DNA of 64,000 nucleotides from Evernia prunastri (taxonomy: Eukaryota; Ascomycota; Lecanoromycetes; Lecanorales; Parmeliaceae), in contig NKYR01000005.1 of assembly GCA_003184365.1 (NCBI GenBank), positions 1 to 64,000 of the forward strand. The letters are read 5' to 3'. The translations under genes and the position numbers were made by a program. Every line of letters starts with the position of its first letter. Position 1 is the first letter of the stretch. Shown piece after piece: positions 10,233 through 22,600 of this stretch. The notes beneath the pieces are model-generated. The model was not told the DNA's origin and did not search any database. It was given only the letters and a program-made list of their open reading frames with translations.

Positions 10233-10955
10233 ATGGCACCCTCATCAACCGTCACCATCGAAGCAGTCCCGCTTACACCCTCCGCTTTCGCCCCCTTCGG
10301 CACGGTCCTGACCTCCCCGCTCCCCCCCACGACCACGACCCCACCAGCCCCTCCGCCCCCCGGCTTCGTCTCCGCAAACCAAGGCACCGCCCTCAAGTTC
10401 TCCGACATAGCGCCTGTCACATCCACCTACCACACCTCTCCCAGCGGTGCCCCGGCCAAGCCGTCCATGAGCCTCTTTTCCTGCTTCCCACGAGCGCTCC
10501 GCACATCCAACCGCCAGCAAATCTTCGACGTCAAAGTCCTCGAGCGCCATCCGTTCACCACGCAAATATTCATACCCCTTGCTTCCTCCTCCTCCTCCTC
10601 CGACTCCACCGTGATCACCTCCGCCGCCCAATCCATCATCATCGTCGCCCCCACACTCCCCGCCCCCCCACTTCCTCCGCCTTCGCCCCCGACCCTAACG
10701 CCCTACTTCCCACAACTCCAATCGAAACAAGGCGGTCTGCCCGATCTACAGAACGTGAAAGCTTTTGTGGCGGAGCCGGGTGTGGGCGTTACGTATGGGG
10801 TGGCCACGTGGCATGCGCCTATGGTTGTGGTGGGAGGGAGGTTGGATTTCGTGGTGGTGCAGCATGTGAGTGGGAGGGGAGACGAGGACTGTCAGGAGGT
10901 GGAGGTGCAAGGGGTAGAGGTAGTGGTGGAGAGGGCAGAGAGGGCGAAGCTTTGA
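10233..10955 (+). CDS. DAL3: Ureidoglycolate lyase (allantoin degradation)
   Basis: Single-exon gene of 240 residues. It converts ureidoglycolate to glyoxylate and urea, the last step of allantoin use as nitrogen source. The start at 10233 (MAPSSTVTIEAVPLTPS) is preferred over an upstream in-frame ATG at 10158 because family conservation starts there. Family signatures are MSLFSCFPR, the FDVKVLERHPFTTQIFIP segment, NVKAFVAEPGVGVTYG, ATWHAPM and the C-terminal DFVVVQHVSGRGDEDC. Low-complexity Pro- and Ser-rich inserts interrupt the cupin-like fold at about residues 27-50 and 115-155. It lies 129 bp after the AspRS gene on the same strand and converges on the next gene. In yeast the DAL genes cluster; here no other DAL gene is adjacent. 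Confidence 0.88.
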   Translation: MAPSSTVTIEAVPLTPSAFAPFGTVLTSPLPPTTTTPPAPPPPGFVSANQGTALKFSDIAPVTSTYHTSPSGAPAKPSMSLFSCFPRALRTSNRQQIFDVKVLERHPFTTQIFIPLASSSSSSDSTVITSAAQSIIIVAPTLPAPPLPPPSPPTLTPYFPQLQSKQGGLPDLQNVKAFVAEPGVGVTYGVATWHAPMVVVGGRLDFVVVQHVSGRGDEDCQEVEVQGVEVVVERAERAKL

Positions 10956-11151
10956 TAGGTCCGGGGTCCGTCAATGAAGAATAGGTGAGGAGCCAGGCTA
11001 TGAATTCAGAGGGAATAATTTCGATTTTGGCTAGAATGGGCTTATCTAGCCCAGCGTGCACAGAACACCTCTAAATGCTCTCGGTCCTCCAGTATCTGCA
11101 GCCTAAGGTCGTCACTATGCCCTCGTCTCCATGTGCTCCCTTCATCTCTTT

Positions 11152-11972
11152 TCAAGCATCACATAGATCCATCGTCGTCTCGTCATCCACCACGTTCTGC
11201 TCCACCGACAGTCTCTCGAGTGCCTGGGCCAGCCCCTCGCGACTGGATTCTAGCTTCTGAAGAAGTCGTCTCTCCCGCTCCCGCTCCTGCGACCCTGAAT
11301 CACGGCCATCCCGAAGGGAGATCTTCGAGACGCGTCGAAGGATATCCTCGAGCTCTGACAACTCCTTCGGTGTTGCTGTCCTCATGTCAACCGACAGCGC
11401 CGCGTCCGCAGAGTCGATAACTGTCTGGATAGCGATGTCTTCCAAGCCTTCGACTTTGCGGTGAAGGCCGATATGTGGTGCCATCTTTATTCCCTCCAGA
11501 TGAGTCAAGGCCGTACGAACGTCGGAGAAGGCAGACATGACAGCTTCGAACTTCTGCATGAGTAGCTTCTCTCCTGCTCTATCTGTCCCAAATTCTGGTG
11601 GACGCTTTGTTCTACTGCAATCGGCAGTCATGCGTACTTTGATGCGGCGAGAACCTGGAGTGGTGAAACCGAGGCGCCTATCCAATCAATATCCTGGTCT
11701 ACGCAGGCATGCTGGTCGACGCCTCGCTCTTTGGCGTTTGAAACTCGAAGGGGCCTTGGTGTCACCAGGACGCGACCTAGCGGCACGGACGCGTCTGTTG
11801 ATTGTGGAGAGCTTTTTGTTATGGTTGGACAAGTCATCAAGTGGAGCTTGCTCGCGCGATGGTACCATCCTTTTGGTTGTGTCAGTGAAATGCGACGCCA
11901 TGATGGAGGGTATGGAGGGCTGACTCACGGATGAGCGTCGTTATCGGCTGCTGCAATGCTGGTGCTCCCCAT
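11152..11972 (-). CDS. Unknown basic protein with a coiled C-terminal region
   Basis: I do not recognise this gene. Proposed exons on the minus strand are 11972-11929, 11869-11703 and 11654-11152, separated by introns of 59 bp (GTGAGT..AAAAG) and 48 bp (GTAGAC..CTCCAG); together 714 bases, 237 residues. The second intron removes an in-frame TGA. The N-terminal third is Arg- and Ser-rich; the remainder is predicted helical, with Glu/Lys/Arg heptad-like stretches around the run of alternating Arg and Glu near residue 200. No signal peptide or membrane segment. It is tail to tail with DAL3, 196 bp apart. The open frame over more than 500 bases and consistent splice sites argue for a real gene, but the first two exons are less certain than the last. 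Confidence 0.55.
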
Positions 11973-12708
11973 CTTTCCAAGAGGCAAACGGTGTAATGTT
12001 TATGATGGGCGAACGTGGACTTTATGGAAAGAAGAATAGTTGAATGGATTGGTGTTGACAAATTTCTGAGATCGACATCGTTTCAGAAGTGTCAACATAC
12101 GCTTTAGTGTGGCCACTCAACCAGTCAGCTGCTCTAGGAAATTACTCGTGACTCCTACAAAGTTCTAGCATGGCGGTAGGCATTCTAATCTTCCATTCCG
12201 CTGGTACAAAGGGTTTTATTGGTGTATAAGGTAGCTGGTATGACCATTTAGCAGCAGAAGAGAGCGCTTGGCAGCTTCTGCATGCCTACACGAGACCCAA
12301 AACACAATTCATCAAGACACATAAGGGAGCCGCCTATTAGCCATGTTTCGATCGCTGAAAACCGCTCTCCAAACCCGTGTTTCTAAATTCTAGTCTTTGT
12401 TTGATGTTAGGTGCAGTAGACGAAAGAAAGCAGATTTGCAGAGCTGCGAGGGTGCGCATTCGCAAATTGAGACTGCTAGAAAATGCCAGCTGTCGCGGAA
12501 AAGGTCAGCTTGGCTCAGCCTAAGAGAGGCAGCTACCCGTTTTCTTTGTCAGTGTCCTCCAGATGTGACAGACCTTCGGCTTGGCAGCTTAGACCGCTGT
12601 TTGGTTCTGCGGTTTATAATGATGCTTGCCATTCTAAACAATTTAAATCCAATGCTTCCTCCAGTACATCACCTCATACCGTCACAAAGATCATTTCCTC
12701 CGTCCACA

Positions 12709-13155
12709 ATGGCCAGCACCGGACCCTCACAGTGAGTTACGCAAATAGCAAAGCCTTTACATATATCAATCGTTAACTAACACACTACTAGACAAGGCTC
12801 ACCTGAGCCAGTATCCGACATCATTGCGGAGCGGGAGGAAGGCGATGACACCGTGGTCGCTAGAGCGGAGCAGCTAGAAGACGTCCACACCTTGATCGCT
12901 ATGGTGGCCGCCATGGAGGGAATACAGAAAGAGAATGAGAAGCGGTTCGATGACCGCTACCTAAAGATGGAGGTCCCCAAAGCCAAGAGACGGAACCGGG
13001 TCATTATCAGCCCACAGGGTGATATGACTTCCAGGGTAGACATCACAGGTCACTGTCATTGCCGCTATGCTGTACGTACCCTCGTGAACTCCCGCTGGCC
13101 TCTAATGCCCCCCACGGCTGAACACCGTGGGGCCAAGGTATCTCTGGAATTCTGA
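12709..13155 (+). CDS. Small unknown acidic protein
   Basis: An ATG at 12709 begins a 23-base exon, followed by a 60 bp intron (12732-12791, GTGAGT..CTACTAG) and an exon of 364 bases ending at 13155, for 128 residues. Splicing joins MASTGPSQ to a Glu/Asp-rich segment and then a basic one. The sequence near GTACGTACC (about 13072) could be a further donor, in which case the C-terminus would differ. No domain is recognised. Support is the good splice signal and frame continuity only. Confidence 0.4.
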
Positions 13156-13721
13156 GGGATTTGAATGAATAGTCGGGCACAGGTCTTGATCGATAGTCTA
13201 TCGTCCTGAAAAATCGCCCCTACACCCTCGGCGTACCTTGAAGATTAATCTCCTTCGCTAATCGTCACCCTCGGCTCTCACAGTAGAGGGTTGATTTCCA
13301 GAGAGCGGTCAAAGGTTACTTACTTTACTCGAATGAGGTGTCCCAGCCCTTAGACATTGACAAGGTCAATCTCTGATACCGTCCAATTGGCAGCGCAGTC
13401 CTCAAGATGCTACGCAATTAGTTTCACACCTATCACTTCATCTCTCAAGGATGATCGAAAATCAAAGTAGCGAGGGTGAGCCGATTTAAACTTTCAACGC
13501 TCATTACTGATAGGAACCAGGAAGTGTACTTATAAAACAAAGACGAACCGTCACGCCGTGAGCCAAATGGATAATCTTGTCTTACCCTAGGCGACCAGAT
13601 CTTGTCCTTGCGGTTGACTGCTAGTGATTCGCTGAAGTAAGGAATAGTTTTGTCGAAATCATTTGTCGTGAAGCCAATCTCCTATGCACTATCAGTGGTA
13701 CAAGTACGTCCTTATAGAAGA

Positions 13722-13745
13722 AGGCTAGAAGGCTAGAAGGCTAGA
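13722..13745. repeat. AGGCTAGA x3 tandem repeat
   Basis: Three perfect copies of the 8-mer in tandem. Confidence 0.9.
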
Positions 13746-13774
13746 ACCCGCCGTTATTGGAAATTGAAAAGGGA

Positions 13775-13798
13775 ATTGATTGATTGATTGATTGATTG
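13775..13798. repeat. ATTG x6 microsatellite
   Basis: Six perfect tandem copies of ATTG. Confidence 0.9.
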
Positions 13799-15242
13799 CT
13801 TCATACTACCCAGGAGTCTTGCCTGATTGGCCGACTATGCGAGATGTGCTATCTATCAAATAATCTACCTAAATTTCTGAACCATTGAAAGAGGCTACCC
13901 TACGGTCGCCGGACCCCTTTCGTAAAGAACCATTTCCTGCTTTTTGACCCGAAATCCTTGGTGTTTTGATATATTGTAGATTCAGTATGGGGTGGGACCC
14001 CTCTAAGCCCGGGGGTCCCAAAGAACAGTATCCCAATTCCAACTCTTTTCCATTTCAGCCCACTAGACGGGATTGCCCTGACGACTCTGAGGGTCACTAC
14101 TTCTCAGAGTCTATTGCTCGGTAGGCGGCCGAGGTTCAAGATCCGGTATCACCTTTATCGAGGAATGAGACGGCGGATACGTTTCGATAGGGCGAAGTCG
14201 AACGATTGGAAACCGTATATATCGAGGCACTTTGGAAGAGGACAGAGTGGATATTCGCTCGTGTTGTAGACTGAATAGGTAGTCGATGACGGTAGAAGAA
14301 TATGCCCTCTTGGGGTAAGAGGGTGTGTCGGTATTGCGGAGGCTTGATGTGAAGTGAAATGTATTTTCTAGATGTTGAGATCTGACAGTATAGAGACGTT
14401 ACGGTCTGTTGATTGCTGGAATGACTTGGATTGCTGGAAATGACTGAAATGACACGTGGCATATTGTTACCGGACGCGTCGAGAGGACTGTATGTGATAT
14501 CGATCTTATGCTGAATATAACAGGCTTATGAGAGGGCGAGGTCGGTAGGCGGTCCATATCGTTAACTTTATGACTCAGTCGAAAGGAAGGCATCGTGCTT
14601 GATGGCCTGACTGTCGGAAAGAGTACGTGACATTGCGCGATTTTCAGGGGGTCCTTGGACCCGAGGCCTACAGTCGTGTAAACCGCTCATTATGGGCACG
14701 GGCAGATACCTTATAATGAGCTGATTACCGTACTGCAGGCCTCAGGCCCATAAATGATGTCGTTGTGGTTGTGGGAACAAAAATGTGGTTTTGCGCTGTT
14801 GTTGATCCTTTGGTTGCTGAAAAGGGAGACGCGGGATATGGGTTTGTTCAATTGATTGGGTACTTTTGTCAGGATGAACCGCGACTGAAAAGGCATGCGG
14901 TTACGAGTAGGTTTGAAATATATAAAAAGCGAAGTGGCACATGGTAAGAAGCTACATAGTGCAAACAGCAACCTACCTCAAAGTACATTATGACATCAAG
15001 CCTGCAAAAGTCAGCCCTGGGAGCCTGGGCCCTGAATAACAGAGTTTCGGCAAGTTTTACCTTCATGCTAACAGTATGCTTGTCACAATGATCGGCAGCA
15101 AGGATAAGGATGATGTCTCGCATACAATTGCCCGCATTTCAGGAACCGATCTCGACCGTTGGTGACAGCTTTCAATAAACAATCATACCCCCTCCTTCTC
15201 CCCTCTTCCTCCACCAATTACACCAAAGTCATCACCGCCACC

Positions 15243-16547
15243 ATGACTGTCGGCTCAGTACTAGTCACCGGGTAAGTTCATCGTCTTTGAAAGGCATCAT
15301 TTATACTCATTCAGTGTCAGAGGGACAGGCTACATAGGCTCCTTCACTGCCCTTGCGCTACTCGAAGCAGATTACAAAGTTGTCATTGCAGACAACCTCC
15401 TCAATTCCTCAGAAGAAACCATCAATCGTATCGAGCTTATTTGTGGCAAGCGACCTGAATTCTTCAATGTCGACGTCAGAAAAGAAGAAGACTTCGACAA
15501 GGTCTTCGACGCTCACCCAGACATTGACAGCGTGATCCACTTCGCGGCTTTGAAGGTACGCCGAAGCAAGAAGATGGCAACTCTGGAGATTCCGCTGACC
15601 TCGTCTAGGCTGTTGGCGAATCCAGCGAAATCCCTCTAGAATACTACCGCACCAATGTCTACGGCACCATCTGCCTTCTATCCTCCATGACACGCCACAA
15701 TGTCTCCAACATCGTCTTTTCCTCCTCCGCCACCGTCTACGGCGACGCCACCCGCTTCGAAAATATGATACCCATTCCAGAAATCTGCCCAATTGGCCCT
15801 ACAAACCCCTACGGCCGCACCAAGTCGACCGTTGAAGCTTGCATCACTGACCACGTCGAAGCCCAACGTAACAACCTCAAGAAAGAAGGCAAATCCGGCA
15901 ACCACTGGAACGCCGCTCTCCTCCGCTACTTCAACCCTGCTGGCTCGCATCCCAGTGGTGTCATGGGTGAAGACCCCCAAGGTGTACCATACAATCTCCT
16001 TCCACTGCTTGCCCAAGTAGCAATAGGGAAGCGCGAAAAGTTACTCGTCTTCGGCGACGGTAGGAATACAATTTCTCATTTCGGACACCCGTATGGTGAA
16101 CGTATGCTCACAGACTTGACTGTAGACTACGCCTCCCACGATGGCACCGCCATCCGCGATTACATCCACATCCTCGATCTTGCAAAGGGTCACCTCGTCG
16201 CCCTCAATTACCTCCGCGATCACCAGCCTGGCGTACGGGCCTGGAATCTCGGAACGGGCAAGGGTAGCACGGTCTTCCACATGATCAAGGCGTTCAGTGC
16301 TGCGGTGGGAAAAGAGTTGCCATACCAAGTCGTCGGGAGAAGAGCCGGAGACGTGCTGGACCTAACAGCTAACCCGCACAAAGCGAATGAAGAACTGGGA
16401 TGGAAGGCCGAGAGAACTTTAGAGGATGCATGTGAGGATCTGTGGAGATGGACCAAGAATAATCCGCAAGGGTACAGGCAGAGTCCGCCAAAGGAGTTAC
16501 TGGAGCAGTTGAAGAAGGATCGCGAGAATGGCAAGAAGTGGACTTAA
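15243..16547 (+). CDS. GAL10: UDP-glucose 4-epimerase
   Basis: Leloir-pathway enzyme that interconverts UDP-galactose and UDP-glucose using bound NAD, in the cytosol. Four exons: 15243-15271, 15321-15555, 15609-16059 and 16126-16547 (378 residues, normal for the single-domain enzyme). Joined exons give the Rossmann motif VTGGTGYIGS at residues 8-17, the FSSSATVYG strand with the catalytic Ser, and the active-site Tyr/Lys pair in NPYGRTK, then RYFNPAGSHPSG and DGTAIRDYIH. There is no C-terminal mutarotase domain, unlike Saccharomyces Gal10. The third intron (66 bp) has no stop and is a multiple of three, so unspliced reading adds 22 spurious residues; the joined sequence FGDDYASHDGT matches the family. 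The first acceptor is chosen at 15320 since it alone restores GGTGYIG. Confidence 0.95.
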
Positions 16548-17917
16548 GGGATTGTTCTCTGTAACGGCTGCCAGATACGTGCCCATGATCGTGCTTGTGG
16601 ATTCATTCATTCTTGTGTGTTATTAAGCTGATAGAATTGCAGAGTCCATAGATAGTAGTCCTTCATCTGGACATATTCTTTCAAGCAGTACATTCAACAT
16701 TCATAGGGTGTGCCTCATTCTGCCGTAATGGCATTCCAGGACTACTGGATTGAAGATGTGAGCTCACCAAGGAGTACCACCTCGACCAACATTTCGTTTC
16801 AACGCGGGTAACACCCCAGCCGTCGAGAGCGGTACTTTTTGCCTACATCCTGCTTAAGCGCAATTACCAACTATAGCCCTGTTGATACCTTGCAAAGATG
16901 ATCACTAACCCAGCATTAAGCCCCGAGGCTGCGCTTACAATAATGTGCCGCTTTCTTCAAACGCGGACGTCGCTTCTGAAAATAGCAACGCTTGGACAAA
17001 TGAGACATCATGCTGCTTCTGCCACTCATACGGGACGCTACAAACTCTACAGGAATCAATCGTCTACCTGTTACTCCAACAGTCCAAACCCCAAATTTAG
17101 CCGCATATGCGTGCCGCTGAAGCTGGGAGGACGCATGGATGCAAGCGTGACTTTGAAATGCAGCAACACCGTGCAGACGATACGATGCGAGCAGATTACG
17201 CCGAGAATGAAAGTTTCAAATGAGGCTGTGAAGAAGACTGATGCGAGCCGAAAGCCTATCTGAACTCCCCGAAGGATGATTTCCACCACTCACGCAAGAC
17301 TGTGCAGCACTCTAGAGGCAACCGATTCGAGTCCTTGAACGAGCAGCTGGAACGGTACAATGGTACCTGATATAGTATCCAGCGCTCAGCACATAAGGTG
17401 TACAGGTTTTTCCAACCGACAATTAAAGATCATCCTAACCCTCTTCAAAGAGCCAATTTTTCCCGACCCGCCACATTGGGCTTTGTTCTAGTTATGGCTT
17501 CCGACGAGGACCTAAAAAAAGACGAAGTCCAAGTACTCAGTCGGCCTCGATCATCGAGATGCTAGCAGTGGGTCGAGATATCCAGTTGTTACGCCGTCCA
17601 GACGGGATGACACCCTGTATGCTTCGATCCGCAAGAGCCCGTTGCTCAGCAGAGAATAGGATTTCTCCTCAAGCGTCACTAATGTCCCAAGACGGACTAT
17701 CTTCATCGCCTGGAGGGTCGTAATTTCGCATGAAGGCACATCATCCGCTTCGTCATGGCAAGAACAGAAAGTTCGTTACCTGAGGCCCAATGTCGAAGCA
17801 GATTCTATAAAGACTGCTTCGACCTCACTCACTCCCACATCAAAGTCACTATCCTCAAGTCATCCAGTCAATATCAAGCAGCTCCAAACGGCCCAAAAAG
17901 CAAACGAACCCATCATC
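16548..17917. other. Intergenic, no convincing gene
   Basis: The longest ORF (16898-17263, plus strand, 121 codons) has no recognisable features and no flanking splice logic. A B-box-like GATTCGAGTCC occurs near 17324, but no matching A box or cloverleaf could be seen. Confidence 0.5.
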
Positions 17918-19052
17918 ATGCATTCCTCCTCCAAACTCATTGCATTGTATGCAGCTGCTGCCCTTTCATCCACGGCCTGGGCTTCTCCCCTCCAGCCCAG
18001 CACCACCAACAGCTCATCTCCTTCACTACAGACCAACTTCGTCAACTGCAACGATGCATCGACCGGTCTAGCTCCAGAGTGCTGGTTCACCTTAAACATG
18101 ACCGCCTACCTCAACTACTGGGTAGCCACCAGTACATACGGTAGCAACGCAACAGCCGAAGTGGCGGCAGAACCTGCCAATTCCTCAACGGCCACCAACA
18201 ACACCACGCAGACATCCAGTAACCCTTTCGCGGACGACGTCACAACCGGCAACGACGGCTCCAACTACTTCCGCAAGCGGACCGTCGCTCGAGCAGCGGC
18301 GGTACATCCAGTCTCTGGGCAATGCGAAGGCGGTAAACCCTTTTCGACATGTTTCCTCCAGCAGCTGCCAAGCTACATCTACGGCCGAACCGACTGCTCC
18401 AAGATCAATGCCGGCGGGGTCAACGGAGCGTGTCCTCCCCCGAGAGCAGCCGACTACCCAAAGGATCCCCAAGCTTTCTACGCCGCCTGGAATTTCTACT
18501 GTAAGCCGTCCTCTTCCCCCCCCCCCCAATCACCCGTGCATACATGCACCACAGCTTCCACCAATCTTCCATCGAAACCCTTACCCCGCAGGCCGAAAAA
18601 ACAACTGACCTCAACAACCAGCAATAAACGCCTACATCAGCACCTTCCACCTCGCCCTCACCACCCTCGCCCGCTCCTCCCCCACGGTCCTCTCCACCGC
18701 CGCCAGCGAAGCCGCCCCGGGCATCTCCTACTTCCGATCCGCCGGCCAGACCCTCCCCGTCGACACGCCGCTCCTCAACCTCCTGATCCGATCGACGGGC
18801 GGCCACGAGCTGCCCGGGGCGCAAAACGCGCCTCTCCTGACGCTGCTGGAACTGGACCACCCAGGCGCGGCGACGTACGGGGAAGCGACGGCGCCGACGC
18901 GGCTGGCGGCGTTGATGCAGGACCGCTTGGTGCAGGTGCTGCGGGAGATCATGGCGGATGAGAGGGTGTTCGTCGGGGTTGCGGGGAACGGGGCGTTCTC
19001 GACGCGGGATCTGTTGAGTGTGGAGGGGTTGGTGAAGGCGTTGGGTGGGTGA
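17918..19052 (+). CDS. Secreted protein, function unknown
   Basis: Two exons, 17918-18500 and 18622-19052, joined across a 121 bp intron (GTAAGC..CCAG) give 337 residues. A clear signal peptide starts at the first Met (hydrophobic core LIALYAAAALSSTAWA, likely cleavage after Ala22). The following Ser/Thr/Asn-rich region carries several N-glycosylation sequons and a dibasic RKR at about residue 120 that could be a Kex2 site. After it come several Cys residues and then, in exon 2, a helical Ala/Leu-rich domain ending with a short Gly pair. I do not recognise the family. Base composition becomes very GC-rich in exon 2. It may be an extracellular or wall-associated protein. Confidence 0.75.
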
Positions 19053-19630
19053 GTTTGGGGGAGATGTGACTTATTGGAATGAAGGCTTTGGAGAGTGTGG
19101 GTGGGGATGGTCGTGATCGGTGGTCGATTGGTTGGTTGCTTTCCTTGTCTGTCGTTACCTCCGCCAATATTGTGTGCTATATAGATTTCTGTCTCTAGAG
19201 CTTCGCATCCAACTCTGATGTGTCTTTTCAGCCTCGTCCCTAAAGCCCTTTTAGATCTCTCGTATACACCAAATAAAGCCCAAATCCTCCCAGCCACCCA
19301 CCTTCGATGCTCTCAACCCCTTACTAGCTCTACGACCAATAAACAAATTGCGTTGTTCCCCGCTCCTCCTTACCACTTCTGCGATATCCTGGCTTTTCAA
19401 TATGGAAGACCAAGGCTGGAAGCCGAAAATAATGAAGCATTTTCGAAAACCCATTCCTTTGACCGGTCTTGACATCGAATGACCGCTAATTTTGGGTTAT
19501 CCCGGGGCATTGACCATAAAACCGTGCCGGCAAGCCGGAGGGTTTCGCAGACCCAGCGCACTGGCCGGCTTACCGACGAATATATTGACCGCGAGGGGAT
19601 GCCTCCTAGCATCATCAGCCTAGAGACCCT
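19053..19630. other. Intergenic, tail-to-tail region
   Basis: Between the 3' ends of the secreted-protein gene and the NLR-like gene. Only short ORFs; nothing recognised. Confidence 0.5.
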
Positions 19631-22600
19631 CTACTTCGGCGCTACCAGATCAGCGTGTCCCACCGCACCAGACGGGAGTCGGTCCTGTTGAGGACTGGGG
19701 TTGCTGTCACTGACGTCTGCAATTTCATCTAGCTCCGTCTTTTGCCGATGGAGAATGTCGGCCTCCTCACGCTGCCCCAAATCCCGCAGATGGTCTGCGA
19801 GAAAGCACATCGAATGCTTCGCAAGATCACTTCTCGGCCCCAGGGTCTTTGATCTGATCTCGTAGACGCGCCGGAGCAGAGGTGTGGCTTCCTCGGACTC
19901 GTTGTCTTGGTATTTCAGCACCGAAGCGAGATTGTTCATGATCATGAGCGTACTTGGGTGCTCCGGCCCGAGGCTTCTACGGCATGCTTCGAGCGAGAAA
20001 CGGTAACTTTCTTCTGATTGCGCGTACTTTTGTTGTTGTTGGAGGACCCATGCAAGCTGCATGAGACTGTCGAGGGTCTTGCGATTATCCGGACCAAAGA
20101 TCTTCGATTGGATGCTCACCAGCTGCATGTACTTGTCTTCGGCTTCCAAGAAATCTTCTTGTTCACGATAGACCAGCGCCAGGTTCCACAACGTCTGCAA
20201 AGTCTCTTCGTGCTCGGGTCCGTAGTGCACAGTCCTGTAGTCCAATATCCGCTTGTAGATAGGTTCATTCTCGTGATATTTTCCCTGCTGGCCAAGGAGA
20301 AATGCAAGAGAGTTGAGACTGTCTTGGATTCCTTTCTCATCTTCGCCCGAGGCCAGCCGAAGCTCCAATTCCTGACGACGGAATCTCTCAGCGTCCTCAT
20401 ACCTCGCTTGGTCCTGGAAACCGTTAGCAAGACTATCAAGTGTCTGCAGCCGTTCTGATTCTTTGTTTTCATTCAAGTGAGTGGACATATCCAAGGTCTC
20501 GTTATCCAGCTTGTCTCCCTCTTCAAAATCTCCGGACTTCCTTAAGGCCACGGCAAGGTTACGCCGAGTCCGCATAGTATGAGGATGAGTAGGCCCAATG
20601 ACTTTATCCTGCAGCTCCAAGACGACCTTGAATTCAGTCACCGCCTGTCGGTAGTCTTCTCTGTCGAAAGTGGAACACGCTAGATTGTGCATGACAATCA
20701 CAGTGGAAGGATGAGAGACACCTAGAATTTCCTGTTCGATACGCAGGGCTTTCCTATAGGTGTCTTCTGCTTTCTGATGATTACCTTGACGGGCATAAAC
20801 TGTTGCTAGATTGCTCACAGTTATCAGCGTGTCGGGATGGCGATCGCCAAGCAATTCCAATCGATCCTTCAGCAAAGCGTTGTACATCCGCTCTGCTTCA
20901 TCCAGTCGATGTTGATCTCTTACAGCACCGGCTAGTTCCCCGCGCGTGATAAAGATGTCTGGGTGGAATCGTCCTAAGGCAAGCTGGCCCTTATCCAAGG
21001 CTTCCTGATGCAGCTGTTCGGCCTCCGCAAATCTGCGCTGATTAGAAAGCACACGTGCGACATTGTTCATTGCAATAAAGACGTCCGCCTGCATCCCAAT
21101 ATCCTCCGGTTTCCCATTCAAGAGTCTTTGCTTTTCAACGAGTTCTCGGCGGTGGATTTCCTCGGCTTCTCTGTACTGACCAAGAGTTTGCAGATCAGAC
21201 CCCAAAGCATTCAAGCTCTCATGTGTGGCCCGATGGCCAATACCAAAGACCTTCTCCCTTGACTTCAGGATCTGCCTCTGTAGAAGCATTGCATCGTGGT
21301 ACCTGCCGCGTTTGTGTATAGTGCGTGCATAGCTTGCGGTGGCGGACAGCGTGTCTGGATGCTCAGAGCCATACAAACGCTCAAAAATCTGCATCGACTC
21401 CACAGCTCTCAGCTCTGAGGCCTCGTACCTGCCTTGCATCCTGAGGAAATTTGACATACTGAGTAAAAGAGATGCTTTTGCGTGTAGTGACGTGTCCTGA
21501 ATTACAACAGCACTGGAGCGAAGGACCTCTTCCGCATGTGGAAAGTAAACTCTGCAGGTCGGCCAACTCTCAAAGAAGCCATCTGGAAATCTGTCGGATA
21601 CCGCCTCTAACGCTCGTGCTGCAATGATATCGCGTTTGTTTTCGTATTCGCTAAGCCAGCCCCGGACAGCCACTGTGACTAGACCGTGGACACTGCATGC
21701 GTAGCGGTGCGTGTCCAAAGTGACAAGGGAAAATGCTTCCAACAGACCCATCGCCTCTTCGAATTCGAACTCATCTTCTTCGTCTGCGATCAACAAGGAG
21801 AACGGGATTCCTTGCTGGTCTAGAAAGCTCATCACTGATAGAATCTCAGCAGCTCGCGGATTCTCCGTCTTGATGTAGTTGAACGATATCCACCACGTCG
21901 TCACGACCGACTCTAGGGGTCTTGTTTCTCTACCATGGTAATTGGATCGTTGGCCAAGAAGCCTAATTCTGGTTGACTCACTGCCACGGTATAGCTTGAT
22001 GTATTCGGCGACAGTTTTGTGTCTTTTCGCCATAAAAGCTACGGCTTGGGAGATCGCTAATGGCAGATAAACCAATTCCGCGAGGAGTTCAAGCTGCTCG
22101 GTCTCTGTACTCTCAGCTCTGATCCTCTGACCAAGCAGTGCTTGAGCTTCTTGCACATCCATAGAAGGTACGGTTAAGGGGGCTCGGTCAAGAGCCAGGT
22201 CCATGCCAATGTCCCTATTTCTTGTCGTGTAGAGTATTGATCCTTTGGAAGTTTGGGGAATATACTCTCTCAAAGCTTTGCCAGCATAGGTGAAAGTCTC
22301 AAAGAACACATTGCGGTCATCTACGTTGTCGACAACCATTAGCCATCTACACTCATACTTAGCCTCCAGCCAGTCGCGGACAAGCTGGAGTACGTCTGCA
22401 TTCGGGTCATCTCTGCCCGGTATCTGGCATTCAGAAGCGATGCGCTTATAAGATTCGACGAATCTCGCTGCATTACCAGCGTGAACCCAGAAAACTGATG
22501 TGCTTGCAGACCGTCCCCTCTCTCGGTAGGCGTACTCCAAAGCAATCTGGGATTTCCTGCACCGTCACCTGCGTCAGAAAGGGCAAAAGGAATATTCCGA

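Larger units (their letters stand above)
13156..15242. other. Intergenic, no convincing gene
   Basis: Two kilobases with only short, compositionally random ORFs. It contains an 8-bp triplet repeat at 13722-13745 and an ATTG microsatellite at 13775-13798. The last few hundred bases presumably hold the promoter of the epimerase gene; a pyrimidine-rich stretch lies at 15187-15240. Confidence 0.6.

Noticed and set aside
13900..14971. Several minus-strand ORFs of 60-110 codons
   Set aside because: Composition is random, no domains or splice logic, and frames overlap each other.
17315..17335. B-box-like GATTCGAGTCC suggesting a tRNA gene
   Set aside because: No A box at the right distance and no acceptor stem pairing could be found.
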